Below are positions 52,201 through 58,928 of a stretch of DNA of 64,000 nt, one piece after another. The DNA lies in assembly GCA_016932385.1 (NCBI GenBank), contig JAFGCY010000058.1, forward strand, positions 1 through 64,000, read 5' to 3'. Source of the stretch: a bacterium (GTDB taxonomy: Bacteria; 4484-113; JAFGCY01). Under the pieces are notes generated by a model. It had not been told where the DNA came from. It saw only the letters and a list, made by a program, of their open reading frames with translations, and made no database searches. The position numbers and the translations under genes were made by a program. The stretch's first letter is position 1; every line of letters begins with the position of its first letter.

Positions 52201-52950
52201 CGTCTCGTCCATGCCGGGTACGCTCAGCAGGTCTTCCTTTTCGGCGGTGTTGATGTTCACCTTGCCTTCGTCGGCGGGCGCGGTGCTTTCCGGCGCGGTC
52301 TCAGCCTGCGCCTGTTCGAACGGCTTGCCCAGCATCTCGGGGAACGGTTCGGTGCTGAACTGGAAGCTGGCGACGGGCTCGGAATTCAGCCGCCGCGGGT
52401 CCTCGTTGGCGACGCGCACGGCGTACAGGCCCAGGTAATGGATCGGGGCCTCGATCGTGTTGTTGTAGACGTGGACCTTGCTGTCGGTCAGCTCCACCCA
52501 GACGCCGTTGACCTGGTGGACGATCACCAGGTTCTCCTCGTCCTTGCCGGGCGGGACCTCGTCGTCGTAATAGCCGATCGCGATCACGCCGTCCTTGGCC
52601 AGTTCCAGGCCGTCGGGGTTCACCTGGAAGGCCGTGTCCGCCAGGATGTCCAGCGGCGGCTCGGCGGGGATCGAGATCTCGACGAAGACGGTCTCGGGGA
52701 ACGCGCCGCGCGGGATCGAGACCACGCATTTGCGGTATTCCACCACGCCGCCGTCGGTGCTGATCGCGTAGCGGTTGCTCGTATCGGCCTCGCCGGGCAG
52801 CTGGTCCTTGTCCGCGGCCGCCTCGCGCGAGCGCGGTTGCGGCGATTGGATGCCCGGGCCGTCGCCCTGGCAGGCCGGCAGCGTGCCTAACAGCACCGCC
52901 AGTACGCCGGCCGCCAGCAGGCCCGTGATTGCTGAGAAACGCCTCGTCAT
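49216..52950 (-). CDS. Giant lipoprotein with ZU5-like, ComEA-type HhH, PKD and propeller-like domains
   Basis: 1244 residues from the ATG at 52950, which follows AAGGAAGGCGG; the track's start is 13 codons early. The lipobox is TLPAC. A ZU5-like segment (GGVVEYRKCVVSIPRGAFPETVFVE, about 60-150) is followed by two ComEA-type helix-hairpin-helix units: VNINTAEKEDLLSVPGMDETLAQRIVDYRNQNG and VNINTATRDELLKVTGLTDVLADEIINYRNQNG (about 240-370). Several PKD domains come next (about 400-860; YDPDGKIVQYDWDFDADG). A TolB/WD-like C-terminus ends the protein. ComEA HhH units bind DNA during uptake in competence proteins, so this may be a surface DNA-binding lipoprotein. A TATAAT (53011-53006) lies 56 nt upstream. 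Confidence 0.88.
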   Translation of the reverse strand: MTRRFSAITGLLAAGVLAVLLGTLPACQGDGPGIQSPQPRSREAAADKDQLPGEADTSNRYAISTDGGVVEYRKCVVSIPRGAFPETVFVEISIPAEPPLDILADTAFQVNPDGLELAKDGVIAIGYYDDEVPPGKDEENLVIVHQVNGVWVELTDSKVHVYNNTIEAPIHYLGLYAVRVANEDPRRLNSEPVASFQFSTEPFPEMLGKPFEQAQAETAPESTAPADEGKVNINTAEKEDLLSVPGMDETLAQRIVDYRNQNGQFGEVRDLLKINGIGEETLAEMEPALTIGAAPVPSNLVNINTATRDELLKVTGLTDVLADEIINYRNQNGPFAEPGDLLKISGMRKNMLDQMLPEITTGTAAPAEEPGDQALILERRLVAGPADANVTAGNVAEGSGPLMTDVDSEIAKAVAAETPEVKVYFDASASYDPDGKIVQYDWDFDADGIFDYTSHSTPYAEHVFRYNGDYTIVLKVTDNGRYARSGFGTGVMKVRNANAEPKPLAANISCFPPYGPSPLTVNYAAAVSGGVPPYAFTWTFDDDSKNNLPNPLATYPECGTHSVRFKVVDIEGNELTGSLMAQVCDPERPAEIMPRMQLDVTPYAEQGYAPLTAKFSLKIDRATAPVTYRVTFGDEGPDEDELVTYDTYLTHYYGNSGFYLMKIIATDADLRTATAFATVHVLSPDIERDFTVSELGLGSDPFSFGHTMRIQTDYTSASPRTVRFKPADTPKLEDELGYQWDFGDGTYATESKPAHTYARDGVYEVRLTASDGLQRWRHRIWLPISSEDPAVAIQLPSYVEGPAPLHLDLDAIVTRGEQPFRYDWIIGNNRRSEASTHFAFQLPGDYELRLDVYDKYNEPIHSPPVEVRVRPGPVDYRVPLAVIEPLTGSTRAVVVDYNAANPLPLSSPHVEGPVRLLDLSANGRHLGIVGDEGLLVKRVSNATPVLAFLPAAGEIVALSVLNSDSAYVTLESAGGLATYLLRADHDPAFVGNGRLLTASGDGDRLVLAGPADGNGAAKVRLISADADAAQFSEPAEIAGVVEAVLTADGRSLFYLDKEMRLVRANLASDETVYLSRGEDNKRHLAISADGSAVAFVSELGTGTELIYGRYLDTGEFRLASVTDTTGFFSDYPRLSDDGRYLLAYGSRDELFALLDAAEAPSEPADAGEAFEDALQTAASNDVIDEADAPDGEIVRPRPPARRERLGVIRLNLSRAPDSWKITTVSPEFVTEAEAIFDTAGPFGH

Positions 52951-53005
52951 ATACCGCCTTCCTTGCCACCAGCCGTATGGTTGCCCCACGGCCAGCTAGA
53001 CGGTA

Positions 53006-53011
53006 ATTATA
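53006..53011 (-). promoter_or_regulatory. -10 box TATAAT for giant lipoprotein gene
   Basis: Minus-strand TATAAT 56 nt before the ATG at 52950, with a ribosome binding site in the leader. No clear -35. Confidence 0.45.
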
Positions 53012-53139
53012 GCAATGCGGTTCAAAGAAGAAATGGATTGGTCAATGGCTCCGGCTGTCATCCCGCGCCGGGGCGTCGCCCGGCCGCGGATCAAAGGTTT
53101 TGCCCGCGCTTGCGGTATTGTTATCACCGGAGGTGCACG

Positions 53140-53577
53140 ATGGACCACGAACACGCCGCTGTCCCGGCGGAATTCGATCTGAAGCAGTTTTTCGCGGAGA
53201 TCAAGACGATCGCCGTGGTCGGCTATTCCGACAAGCCCGACCGCGCCGGCCATTACGTCGCCCACTACCTGGCCGATTCGGGCTACGAGGTGCTGGCGAT
53301 CAACCCCAAGTTCGGCGACGAGGTCAACGGGCTCACGTGCTACGCCAACCTGGCGGCGATTCCGGCCGGAACGCACGTGGACGTGATCGACGTCTTTCGC
53401 GCGCCGCCGTTCGTGCCCGAGGTGGTGGCGGCCGTCGCCGGCATGGAGCCGCGGCCCAAGTACATCGTGATGCAGCCGGGGGCGGAGAATCCGGCAGCCA
53501 GCCAGCTGGCCCGCGAGGCCGGGATCGTGCCCTTGGACCTGTGCATGATGGCCATGCACAAAGTCTGGGCGCGCTAA
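53140..53577 (+). CDS. CoA-binding domain protein, YccU family
   Basis: 145 residues, GGAGGT 5 nt before the ATG at 53140. A Rossmann-type CoA-binding fold: IKTIAVVGYSDKPDRAGHYVAHYL, YEVLAINPKF, VDVIDVFRAPPFVPEVV, YIVMQPGAENPAA and a C-terminal 'GIVPLDLCMMAMHK'. This matches the YccU/CoA-binding-2 family, stand-alone relatives of the succinyl-CoA synthetase alpha N-domain. In the usual family motif a Cys sits near the end (here DLCMMAMH). The cellular role is undefined. Confidence 0.92.
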   Translation: MDHEHAAVPAEFDLKQFFAEIKTIAVVGYSDKPDRAGHYVAHYLADSGYEVLAINPKFGDEVNGLTCYANLAAIPAGTHVDVIDVFRAPPFVPEVVAAVAGMEPRPKYIVMQPGAENPAASQLAREAGIVPLDLCMMAMHKVWAR

Positions 53578-53584
53578 TCCGACG

Positions 53585-53974
53585 CTAATCCAGGACGGCG
53601 TTCCAGGTGCCGGTGGTTTCGGACGTCTGCAGCGTGTCGGTGAAGATGAACGCCCCGTTGCAGCGCTCGGAGCTGCTGAACTGGCCGGTGATCGAGCCGT
53701 AGCCCAGCTGCTCGTTGGTGATCTGCCCGTCGATCGCCTGCTCGTCGAGTACCGCGGAGATCGAGACGATGATCTGGTTGCCGCCGTGCGTGATATAGCC
53801 GGTGCCCGCCAGCAGCCCGTCACCGGTGGTAAAGGTGAACTCGCCGACCTGCGTGGCGCCATCCATGAACACGCCGGTATAGGGGCCCAGCGGGGGGACG
53901 AACGGATTGCCGCCGCTGCAGCCGGCGATCAAGGCGACCAGGCAGACTATGGCCACGAAGAGAATCTTGCGCAT
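53585..53974 (-). CDS. Small lipoprotein of unknown function
   Basis: 129 residues from the ATG at 53974 (MRKILFVAIVCLVALIAGC, canonical lipobox); the track's start at 54007 would place extra residues before the signal. The mature part looks like a small beta-barrel (lipocalin-like spacing 'YTGVFMDGATQVGEFTFTTGDGLLAGTGYI', 'QLGYGSITGQFSS') that repeats TGxF/TGQF strands. TAAAAT ends 7 nt before the ATG and there is no ribosome binding site, so it is probably leaderless. It is convergent with the CoA-binding gene (7 nt apart). Confidence 0.8.
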   Translation of the reverse strand: MRKILFVAIVCLVALIAGCSGGNPFVPPLGPYTGVFMDGATQVGEFTFTTGDGLLAGTGYITHGGNQIIVSISAVLDEQAIDGQITNEQLGYGSITGQFSSSERCNGAFIFTDTLQTSETTGTWNAVLD

Positions 53975-53980
53975 ACGGCA

Positions 53981-53986
53981 TTTTAA
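53981..53986 (-). promoter_or_regulatory. -10 box TAAAAT for leaderless small lipoprotein gene
   Basis: Minus-strand TAAAAT ends 7 nt before the A of the ATG at 53974; no Shine-Dalgarno sequence. Confidence 0.55.
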
Positions 53987-54005
53987 CACCGTGGGATCAA
54001 GGTGC

Positions 54006-54032
54006 AAAAAAACCCCGGGTCGCCCCGGGGTT
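54006..54032 (-). terminator. Intrinsic terminator of the htrA gene
   Basis: Minus strand AACCCCGGG-gcga-CCCGGGGTT runs directly into TTTTTTT, 44 nt after the HtrA stop codon. One of the strongest terminators in the window. Confidence 0.9.
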
Positions 54033-54075
54033 CGGCTTGATTCCTGGCAGCCGGAAGGCTGCGTTGTGTTGGTGC

Positions 54076-55374
54076 TTATTCCACTTGAATCTGGGAGATA
54101 TCCAACTCGCCGAGGACGACCGACACGTTCTCCTGGCGGTCGCCGCCCTGGCGGGCCACGCGCAGCTTGACGCGGTCGCCGACCTTATAGTTCTGGATCT
54201 CCTGGATCAGGTCGTTGCTGGTTTCGACCTCGACGTCGTTGATCGAGAGGATCACGTCGCCCGCCTCGATGCCGGCGCGGTCGGCCGGTCCGTCGATCAC
54301 GACGCTCGAGACGTAGACGCCCTTGTCGACGCTCAGCTCCAGGTTCGGCTCGGCGCGCAGGTAATCCTCCAGCGAGGCGATCTGCGCGGAGATGCCGGGA
54401 TAGACCACCTTGCCGTGCTGCACGATCTGCTCGATCGTCGGCTTGATGTCGTCAATCGGAATCGCGAAGCCGATGCCTTCCACCGGCACCGGCACGCCCA
54501 GGCCGAAGCCCATGCCGACGGCGTCGCCTTCCCAGCGCACGATCGCCTGGTTGACGCCGATCACTTCGCCGTTCGCGTTCAGCAGCGGCCCGCCGGAGTT
54601 GCCGCGGTTGATCGCGGCGTCGGTCTGGATATAGGCCTGCGGTCGGCGCACGTCTGATTGGCGGCCCAGGTCGTCGCGTGTGCGGTAATTGGTGGAGACG
54701 ATGCCGGCGGTAACGCTGGCCTGATAGCCCAACGGGCTGCCGATCGCGACTACCGGCTCGCCGACGCGGGTGTCACTGCTGTTGCCGAGGATGGCGACGG
54801 GCAGGTCCTCGTCGGTCTGGATCTTCAGGACGGCGATGTCCTTGAAGTTGTCGACGCCGATCAGCTGCGCTTCGTGGGTGGTGCCGTCGTACATGTGCAC
54901 CATGAATTTATCGGCGTTGGCCACGACGTGCGAGTTGGTGACGATGTAGCCGTCCTCGCGGATGATAAACCCGCTGCCTTCACCGCCGCTGCGTTGCGGG
55001 GTTTCGGGCACGTCCTCGCCCTGCCATTCGAATTGCTTGAAGAGGTCGGGCATGTTTTGCTGCCATTCCTCATGCAGGTCCTTGATCTTGTTTTCTTCGT
55101 CCTGGTCATACTCGATGATCGTTTCGACATTGACAACAAAGGGCAGGGCCTGTTCCGCCAGATCTGCTACCCAGTAGATGCTTTCATGGTCGACCGCCGG
55201 CGGATCGGCCAGCGCGACAAGGTCATTCCGCGGCGCGTTCGTCACGCGCTCGTAATAGATATGCCGCGGCTGTTGCGCCTGCCAGACCGTGTAGGCCACG
55301 ATGCCGATCAACACGATTACCAGCACCGCTGATAAAGCCTTCCAGAAACCATCACGATTCTTTTGATATTCCAT
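54076..55374 (-). CDS. HtrA/DegP-like serine protease with PDZ domain
   Basis: 432 residues from the ATG at 55374 (GGAGG 5 nt upstream); the track's start at 55425 is too early. One N-terminal membrane anchor (ALSAVLVIVLIGIVAYTVW). Trypsin-like domain with the triad: His in IVTNSHVVANAD, Asp in FKDIAVLKIQT, Ser in NRGNSGGPLLN. A single C-terminal PDZ domain follows (ISAQIASLEDYL...VIDGPADRAGIEAGDVILSINDVEV). Such proteases degrade or refold misfolded envelope proteins and act in stress signalling. A long Glu/Asp/Gln-rich stretch before the protease domain is typical of HtrA proteins with a regulatory insertion. Confidence 0.95.
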   Translation of the reverse strand: MEYQKNRDGFWKALSAVLVIVLIGIVAYTVWQAQQPRHIYYERVTNAPRNDLVALADPPAVDHESIYWVADLAEQALPFVVNVETIIEYDQDEENKIKDLHEEWQQNMPDLFKQFEWQGEDVPETPQRSGGEGSGFIIREDGYIVTNSHVVANADKFMVHMYDGTTHEAQLIGVDNFKDIAVLKIQTDEDLPVAILGNSSDTRVGEPVVAIGSPLGYQASVTAGIVSTNYRTRDDLGRQSDVRRPQAYIQTDAAINRGNSGGPLLNANGEVIGVNQAIVRWEGDAVGMGFGLGVPVPVEGIGFAIPIDDIKPTIEQIVQHGKVVYPGISAQIASLEDYLRAEPNLELSVDKGVYVSSVVIDGPADRAGIEAGDVILSINDVEVETSNDLIQEIQNYKVGDRVKLRVARQGGDRQENVSVVLGELDISQIQVE

Positions 55375-55617
55375 ATGTGCCTCCATCGACCAATATGGTA
55401 TGTCGATAACCTCTGGTGCTCCCAACGCCCCGTCTGACGCAGGTTGCCCCGCGGATGTTCGCGGGATTTTCGAAGTCTACCGCGGTGGCTCGCCGCCGAT
55501 ACATTTCATAATACCGCCGGTTGCGAACAATCTGCTGCCGGAGACGTCCTGCCGCCAGCTAAGTCCTTCGCCCCTTGCTATGCGAAGGGGCGGCAATCAG
55601 CTAGAATCGAGGTCGTT

Positions 55618-56778
55618 ATGCGGAATATGAAAGCAGGCCTGTGTGCCAAGAACATGATCATCGTGCCCCTGGCGGTTGCGGTTTGTGCGGTTTACGTGCT
55701 GGTCGCGGCGCCGGCGCTGGCCGCCAGTACACAGGTGGTCACGGAACTGCCCGGCCGCGCCGATGTGGTCAAGACCGCGCCCTACAGCCATTGGCTGGCG
55801 GCCTGGGCCGAGGGTACCGACGGCAGCTACACGCTGTGGGTCGTGGATACCAACAACGGGCGCAAGCAGGAAGTCACGACCAGCGCCTATCCGGGCGGCT
55901 ACTGCTGGATTCCCAAGTACAACAAACTGTTCTACTGCAAGGGCCAGTACGTCAGTGAGATGGAACTTTACCGCGTCGTGTACTACAGCTTCGACCCGAC
56001 CACGGCGGAATCGACCAAGATCATCGAGCTGCGCGACTTCATGGAGACCTTCAAGCTGGACCCGCTGGCTGCCGACGACGGCTCGATCGTATTCCACCGC
56101 ACCGTCGACCAGGGTACGACGACCTTCGGCGAAGGTACGATTCCCAGCTTCAACTATTACGATCCCGTCGAGAACAAAATGGACGCGCTGCCGGCCAATG
56201 CCAACATCGGTTCGGACTACGATATGGCCAGCGACGGCTTGGAGATTTTCTGGCCGCTGTACAAGGAAGACACCGGCGACCTGTATTTCGTCGGCTGGAG
56301 CACCGAACGCAACGAGGAAGTCTGGAACGCGATGTACTTCGAGTACGTCAACCCCGCTGACGCCGGCGGCATGATCCGCGTGGACGCCGCCAACCAGCGC
56401 ATCGCGATGCTGGCGCAGAGCAGCTCGCAGCCGCGGATGCAGATGTGCGTCTATGGCTGGCAGGGCCAGGAGCTCTTGGCGCCGATTCCGGTGTTTTTGG
56501 AGGCGGGCGAGGAGATCCTGCACTTCGACTGGCGCGGGATCACCGGCAAGGTCTACGCCGTGGTCTATAAGGAACAGGCGGCGGCGGGCGGCAAGCTGAC
56601 GCACAATTTCAGCCTGGAAGTGATCGACCCGATGCTCGGTATCCGCGAAGTACTGGTCAGCGGCACGGATGCGTTCGGCTACGCCGATTACGATGCGGGC
56701 ACGGGCCGCTATTACTACTGCGTCATCAGCGAACAGAGCCGCGATCCCAAGACGTACCTGATCCGCGTCGATCCGTAG
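55618..56778 (+). CDS. Secreted propeller-like protein of unknown function
   Basis: 386 residues from the ATG at 55618 with GAGG 5 nt upstream; the track's start at 55444 is in the leader. An N-terminal signal or anchor (NMIIVPLAVAVCAVYVLVAAPALA, likely cleaved after ALA) is followed by repeats of the TolB/WD type: 'YSHWLAAWAEGTDGSYTLWVVDTNNG', 'DYDMASDGLEIFWPLYKEDTGDLYFVG', 'NQRIAMLAQSS'. No enzymatic motif. It is similar in style to the lipoprotein at 8998 but without a lipobox. A TAGAAT box lies about 12 nt before the ATG. It is convergent with the glycosyltransferase gene, 4 nt apart. Confidence 0.8.
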   Translation: MRNMKAGLCAKNMIIVPLAVAVCAVYVLVAAPALAASTQVVTELPGRADVVKTAPYSHWLAAWAEGTDGSYTLWVVDTNNGRKQEVTTSAYPGGYCWIPKYNKLFYCKGQYVSEMELYRVVYYSFDPTTAESTKIIELRDFMETFKLDPLAADDGSIVFHRTVDQGTTTFGEGTIPSFNYYDPVENKMDALPANANIGSDYDMASDGLEIFWPLYKEDTGDLYFVGWSTERNEEVWNAMYFEYVNPADAGGMIRVDAANQRIAMLAQSSSQPRMQMCVYGWQGQELLAPIPVFLEAGEEILHFDWRGITGKVYAVVYKEQAAAGGKLTHNFSLEVIDPMLGIREVLVSGTDAFGYADYDAGTGRYYYCVISEQSRDPKTYLIRVDP

Positions 56779-56782
56779 GCTC

Positions 56783-57919
56783 CTAGCCGCGGCATGCAGT
56801 GAAGGCCTGCACCAGCGCCCGGGCGGTTGCTTCCGCGCCGAACGTGGCAGAGTAAGCCAGGCCGGCGCGGCTCAACCCTTGGCGGTAATCCTCATCTTCG
56901 ATCAGCCGGCGCATGACGGCGGCCAGCGCTTCGCTGTCCTCCGTGCCGACGAAGGGCGGGACCAGGCGCAGATCTTCCGGCAGCCGCGCCAGCCGCACCG
57001 GGTCGGCGTAGACCGCCCGATGGCAGCGGATGTCGCTGAGCACGACCGGGCAGCCGATGCTCTGAGCCTCCTGCGGCGGCATGCCGTAGCCCTCGTAATG
57101 GCTGGTGAACAGCAGGCCGGCGCAGTTGAGCAGCAGCCGTGTGCTCATTTCTCGGGGCAGGTAGCCTGCGAATTCCACCAGGTCGGCCACCCCGCGCCGG
57201 GCCGCCAACTCGCGCAGGCTGGCGGTGTACTCCGTCAGCCCGCCGATCATTACGAGACGGGCCGTGACGCCCTGCTCGCGCAACAGACGCAGCGCGATGA
57301 TCGGCAGTTCCAGGTTCTTGCGCGACTCGTGGCTGGCCAGGGTGACGAACACGGGCGGATCGTCCAGCGGAGCGCGCCGGCCGGGATAGTCCGGGGCGAG
57401 GCGCAGCGCGGCCGCGGCGACGGCCGGGTCGGCGTAATAAGGGACGACGTGGATCCGATCGCGGGAAATGCCCAGCCGCTCCGTCAGGTCCTCGGCGACG
57501 GTGACGTTGCTGACGGTCAGCACAGAGCAGCGGCGCCAGGTGTAGGGCAGCAGCCGGCTCCAGTACCAGCGGGCGAAAATGCCGGAAAACTGCCGCCGGT
57601 AGATCAGCGGGATCAGGTCGTGGACGTGCACGGCCACCGGCACGGGGGAAGCAAGCGGCGCGCCCAGCGCCGGGCTGTAGGCGCAGTCCAGAGGCGCGCA
57701 ACGGTGGGACCGCCGCAACGCCGCGGGCAGGCGCCATTGCTCCCAACCCAGGCGGTCGGCGACGGTTTTCAGCGCCACGTCCGCGGAGTTCGGCCGCAGC
57801 CCGACGACATCGATCTCGGGGGCATGTGCCGTCAGCGCGTCGAGCATGAACTGCACGCTGACGCCGAGGCCGGTCCGCCCCGGCCCCGTGACAGCCTGCA
57901 GATCCCACGCCACGCGCAT
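56783..57919 (-). CDS. GT4-type glycosyltransferase
   Basis: 378 residues from the ATG at 57919 (MRVAWDLQAVTGPGRTGLGV); the track's start at 58267 runs through unrelated sequence. GT-B fold: N-terminal domain with VAVHVHDLIPLIYRRQF, then VLTVSNVTVAEDLTERLGISRDRIHVVPYYAD, typical of GT4. The C-terminal donor site has FVTLASHESRKNLELPI, 'EFAGYLPREMSTRLL' and the E-x7-E motif SHYEGYGMPPQEAQSIGCPVV. It transfers sugar from a nucleotide-sugar donor, probably in envelope polysaccharide synthesis. TATAAT ends 7 nt before the ATG, so the mRNA is probably leaderless. Confidence 0.92.
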   Translation of the reverse strand: MRVAWDLQAVTGPGRTGLGVSVQFMLDALTAHAPEIDVVGLRPNSADVALKTVADRLGWEQWRLPAALRRSHRCAPLDCAYSPALGAPLASPVPVAVHVHDLIPLIYRRQFSGIFARWYWSRLLPYTWRRCSVLTVSNVTVAEDLTERLGISRDRIHVVPYYADPAVAAAALRLAPDYPGRRAPLDDPPVFVTLASHESRKNLELPIIALRLLREQGVTARLVMIGGLTEYTASLRELAARRGVADLVEFAGYLPREMSTRLLLNCAGLLFTSHYEGYGMPPQEAQSIGCPVVLSDIRCHRAVYADPVRLARLPEDLRLVPPFVGTEDSEALAAVMRRLIEDEDYRQGLSRAGLAYSATFGAEATARALVQAFTACRG

Positions 57920-57925
57920 GTTCGG

Positions 57926-57931
57926 ATTATA
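57926..57931 (-). promoter_or_regulatory. -10 box TATAAT for leaderless glycosyltransferase gene
   Basis: Minus-strand TATAAT ends 7 nt before the A of the ATG at 57919. It abuts the recombinase remnant on the other strand. Confidence 0.6.
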
Positions 57932-57934
57932 CGC

Positions 57935-58090
57935 GCCGGACTGCGTCTGATTCAGGAGGAACTGGGCCATTCGAGCAGCGCGATCGTCCAGCGCTACGCG
58001 GCGGTCACGTTCGGCCATCTGGCCGAAGGGCTCGACCGATTCCACCCCTGGGGCAGGAAGCTTTGCGAGGAAGCCAGGAGAAGCGGGTGA
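57935..58090 (+). pseudogene. C-terminal remnant of a tyrosine recombinase (phage integrase)
   Basis: The open frame reads AGLRLIQEELGHSSSAIVQRYAA, then VTFGHLAEGLDRFHPWG...EEARRSG and stops. 'LGHSS-x(3)-Q-x-Y' is the C-terminal catalytic box of tyrosine recombinases (the LGH Gly-His and the nucleophile Tyr in RYAAV). No catalytic core or N-terminal part precedes it: the sequence upstream is the antisense glycosyltransferase gene. It is a truncated fragment, so a former integrated element probably decayed here. Confidence 0.7.
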
Positions 58091-58293
58091 TGGCTCGTAA
58101 CAAGATCCCGTGCGAACTCCAGGACATCGCCGCGCAGCACAAGCATTCGGACATCGATCCCAAAGCCAAGCAGCAACTCCTCGACCAGCTATATCTAGAG
58201 CAGCGCCAAGTCCGAGGCGTGTATCGACGCAGGCCGAAGCCCAAGAGCGAAGCACCAAGCACACCAATGCAAGTCAGGGACCTGCTCCGCTGA
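58090..58293 (+). CDS. Small basic protein downstream of the recombinase remnant
   Basis: 67 residues from the ATG at 58090, which overlaps the remnant's TGA by one base (TGATG). The protein (MARNKIPCELQDIAAQHKHSD...) is basic in its C-terminal half (VRGVYRRRPKPKSEAP). The coupling to the integrase end suggests it was part of the same element. It may no longer be expressed because the upstream gene is truncated. No family is recognised. Confidence 0.45.
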   Translation: MARNKIPCELQDIAAQHKHSDIDPKAKQQLLDQLYLEQRQVRGVYRRRPKPKSEAPSTPMQVRDLLR

Positions 58294-58719
58294 TGCTGGT
58301 TACCAGCTGGCCGGTCCATCGGCAGGGGCTTGACCCGCCACGGCCAGTTAGTCCCCATGCCTCAGCACCAGAATCCGTGCCGGATGAGGCAGGACAAGAC
58401 TTATTAGAGAGTGGGGTTTTTCCTGCGCTCAATGGAACGGTAGTTGGCGTCGCGATGATCTAGCCGTATATTTGCCATTTCCTTTCCGCAGTGCTACTCA
58501 GCTTATGCTGTAGCAAGAATCTACTTGGTCGCTCAAGGCCTGGCATAGGCACGCCGCTTACAGCCCGAGGAGCCGTATTCATTGCAGCTATTGACACTGG
58601 CTGAAGTGCCATCACGATCGTAAGTTATAATACCAACAGCATACTGATTCGCGGGCAGGCGGCGCGCACGAGAAAGAGACCGGAATATCCGCTATGTCCC
58701 TTAAAAAGGTGGAAGCCAG
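58294..58719. other. Gene-free stretch
   Basis: No convincing coding frame on either strand. The only signal I see is a TATAAT at 58626-58631, about 90 nt before the small membrane protein gene at 58720, which probably serves it. Confidence 0.5.
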
Positions 58720-58878
58720 ATGAGATGGTCATGGATTATTGCTGTCGTGCTTTTTATCGTTTGGCTGGCTTTGCTGCTTGGGTATAAATCGATTGGTTGG
58801 TGGCTTCACCTGCTGCTTGTGCTGGCGGTAATTTTCATTCTGTACACGCTGTTCAAAGGACGCAAATCCCAGAAGTAG
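58720..58878 (+). CDS. Small lmo0937-family-like membrane protein
   Basis: 52 residues, too short for the ORF track. The ATG at 58720 follows AAGGTGGAAG. Two membrane segments are separated by a short Gly/Trp turn (WIIAVVLFIVWLALLLGYKSIG then WWLHLLLVLAVIFILYTLF) and a basic tail GRKSQK. This is the layout of lmo0937-type mini-proteins found widely in bacteria, whose role is unknown. It lies 50 nt upstream of the radical SAM gene and could be co-transcribed. Confidence 0.75.
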   Translation: MRWSWIIAVVLFIVWLALLLGYKSIGWWLHLLLVLAVIFILYTLFKGRKSQK

Positions 58879-58928
58879 GCCTGCGGTCAGCAGATGGAAA
58901 GGAACGCGAGCAATGGAGGGGTCTTGAC

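Noticed and set aside
49996-52890. 964-residue plus-strand ORF
   Set aside because: It is antisense to the giant lipoprotein gene, which has a signal peptide, recognisable domains and a ribosome binding site. Long antisense frames are expected at this GC content.
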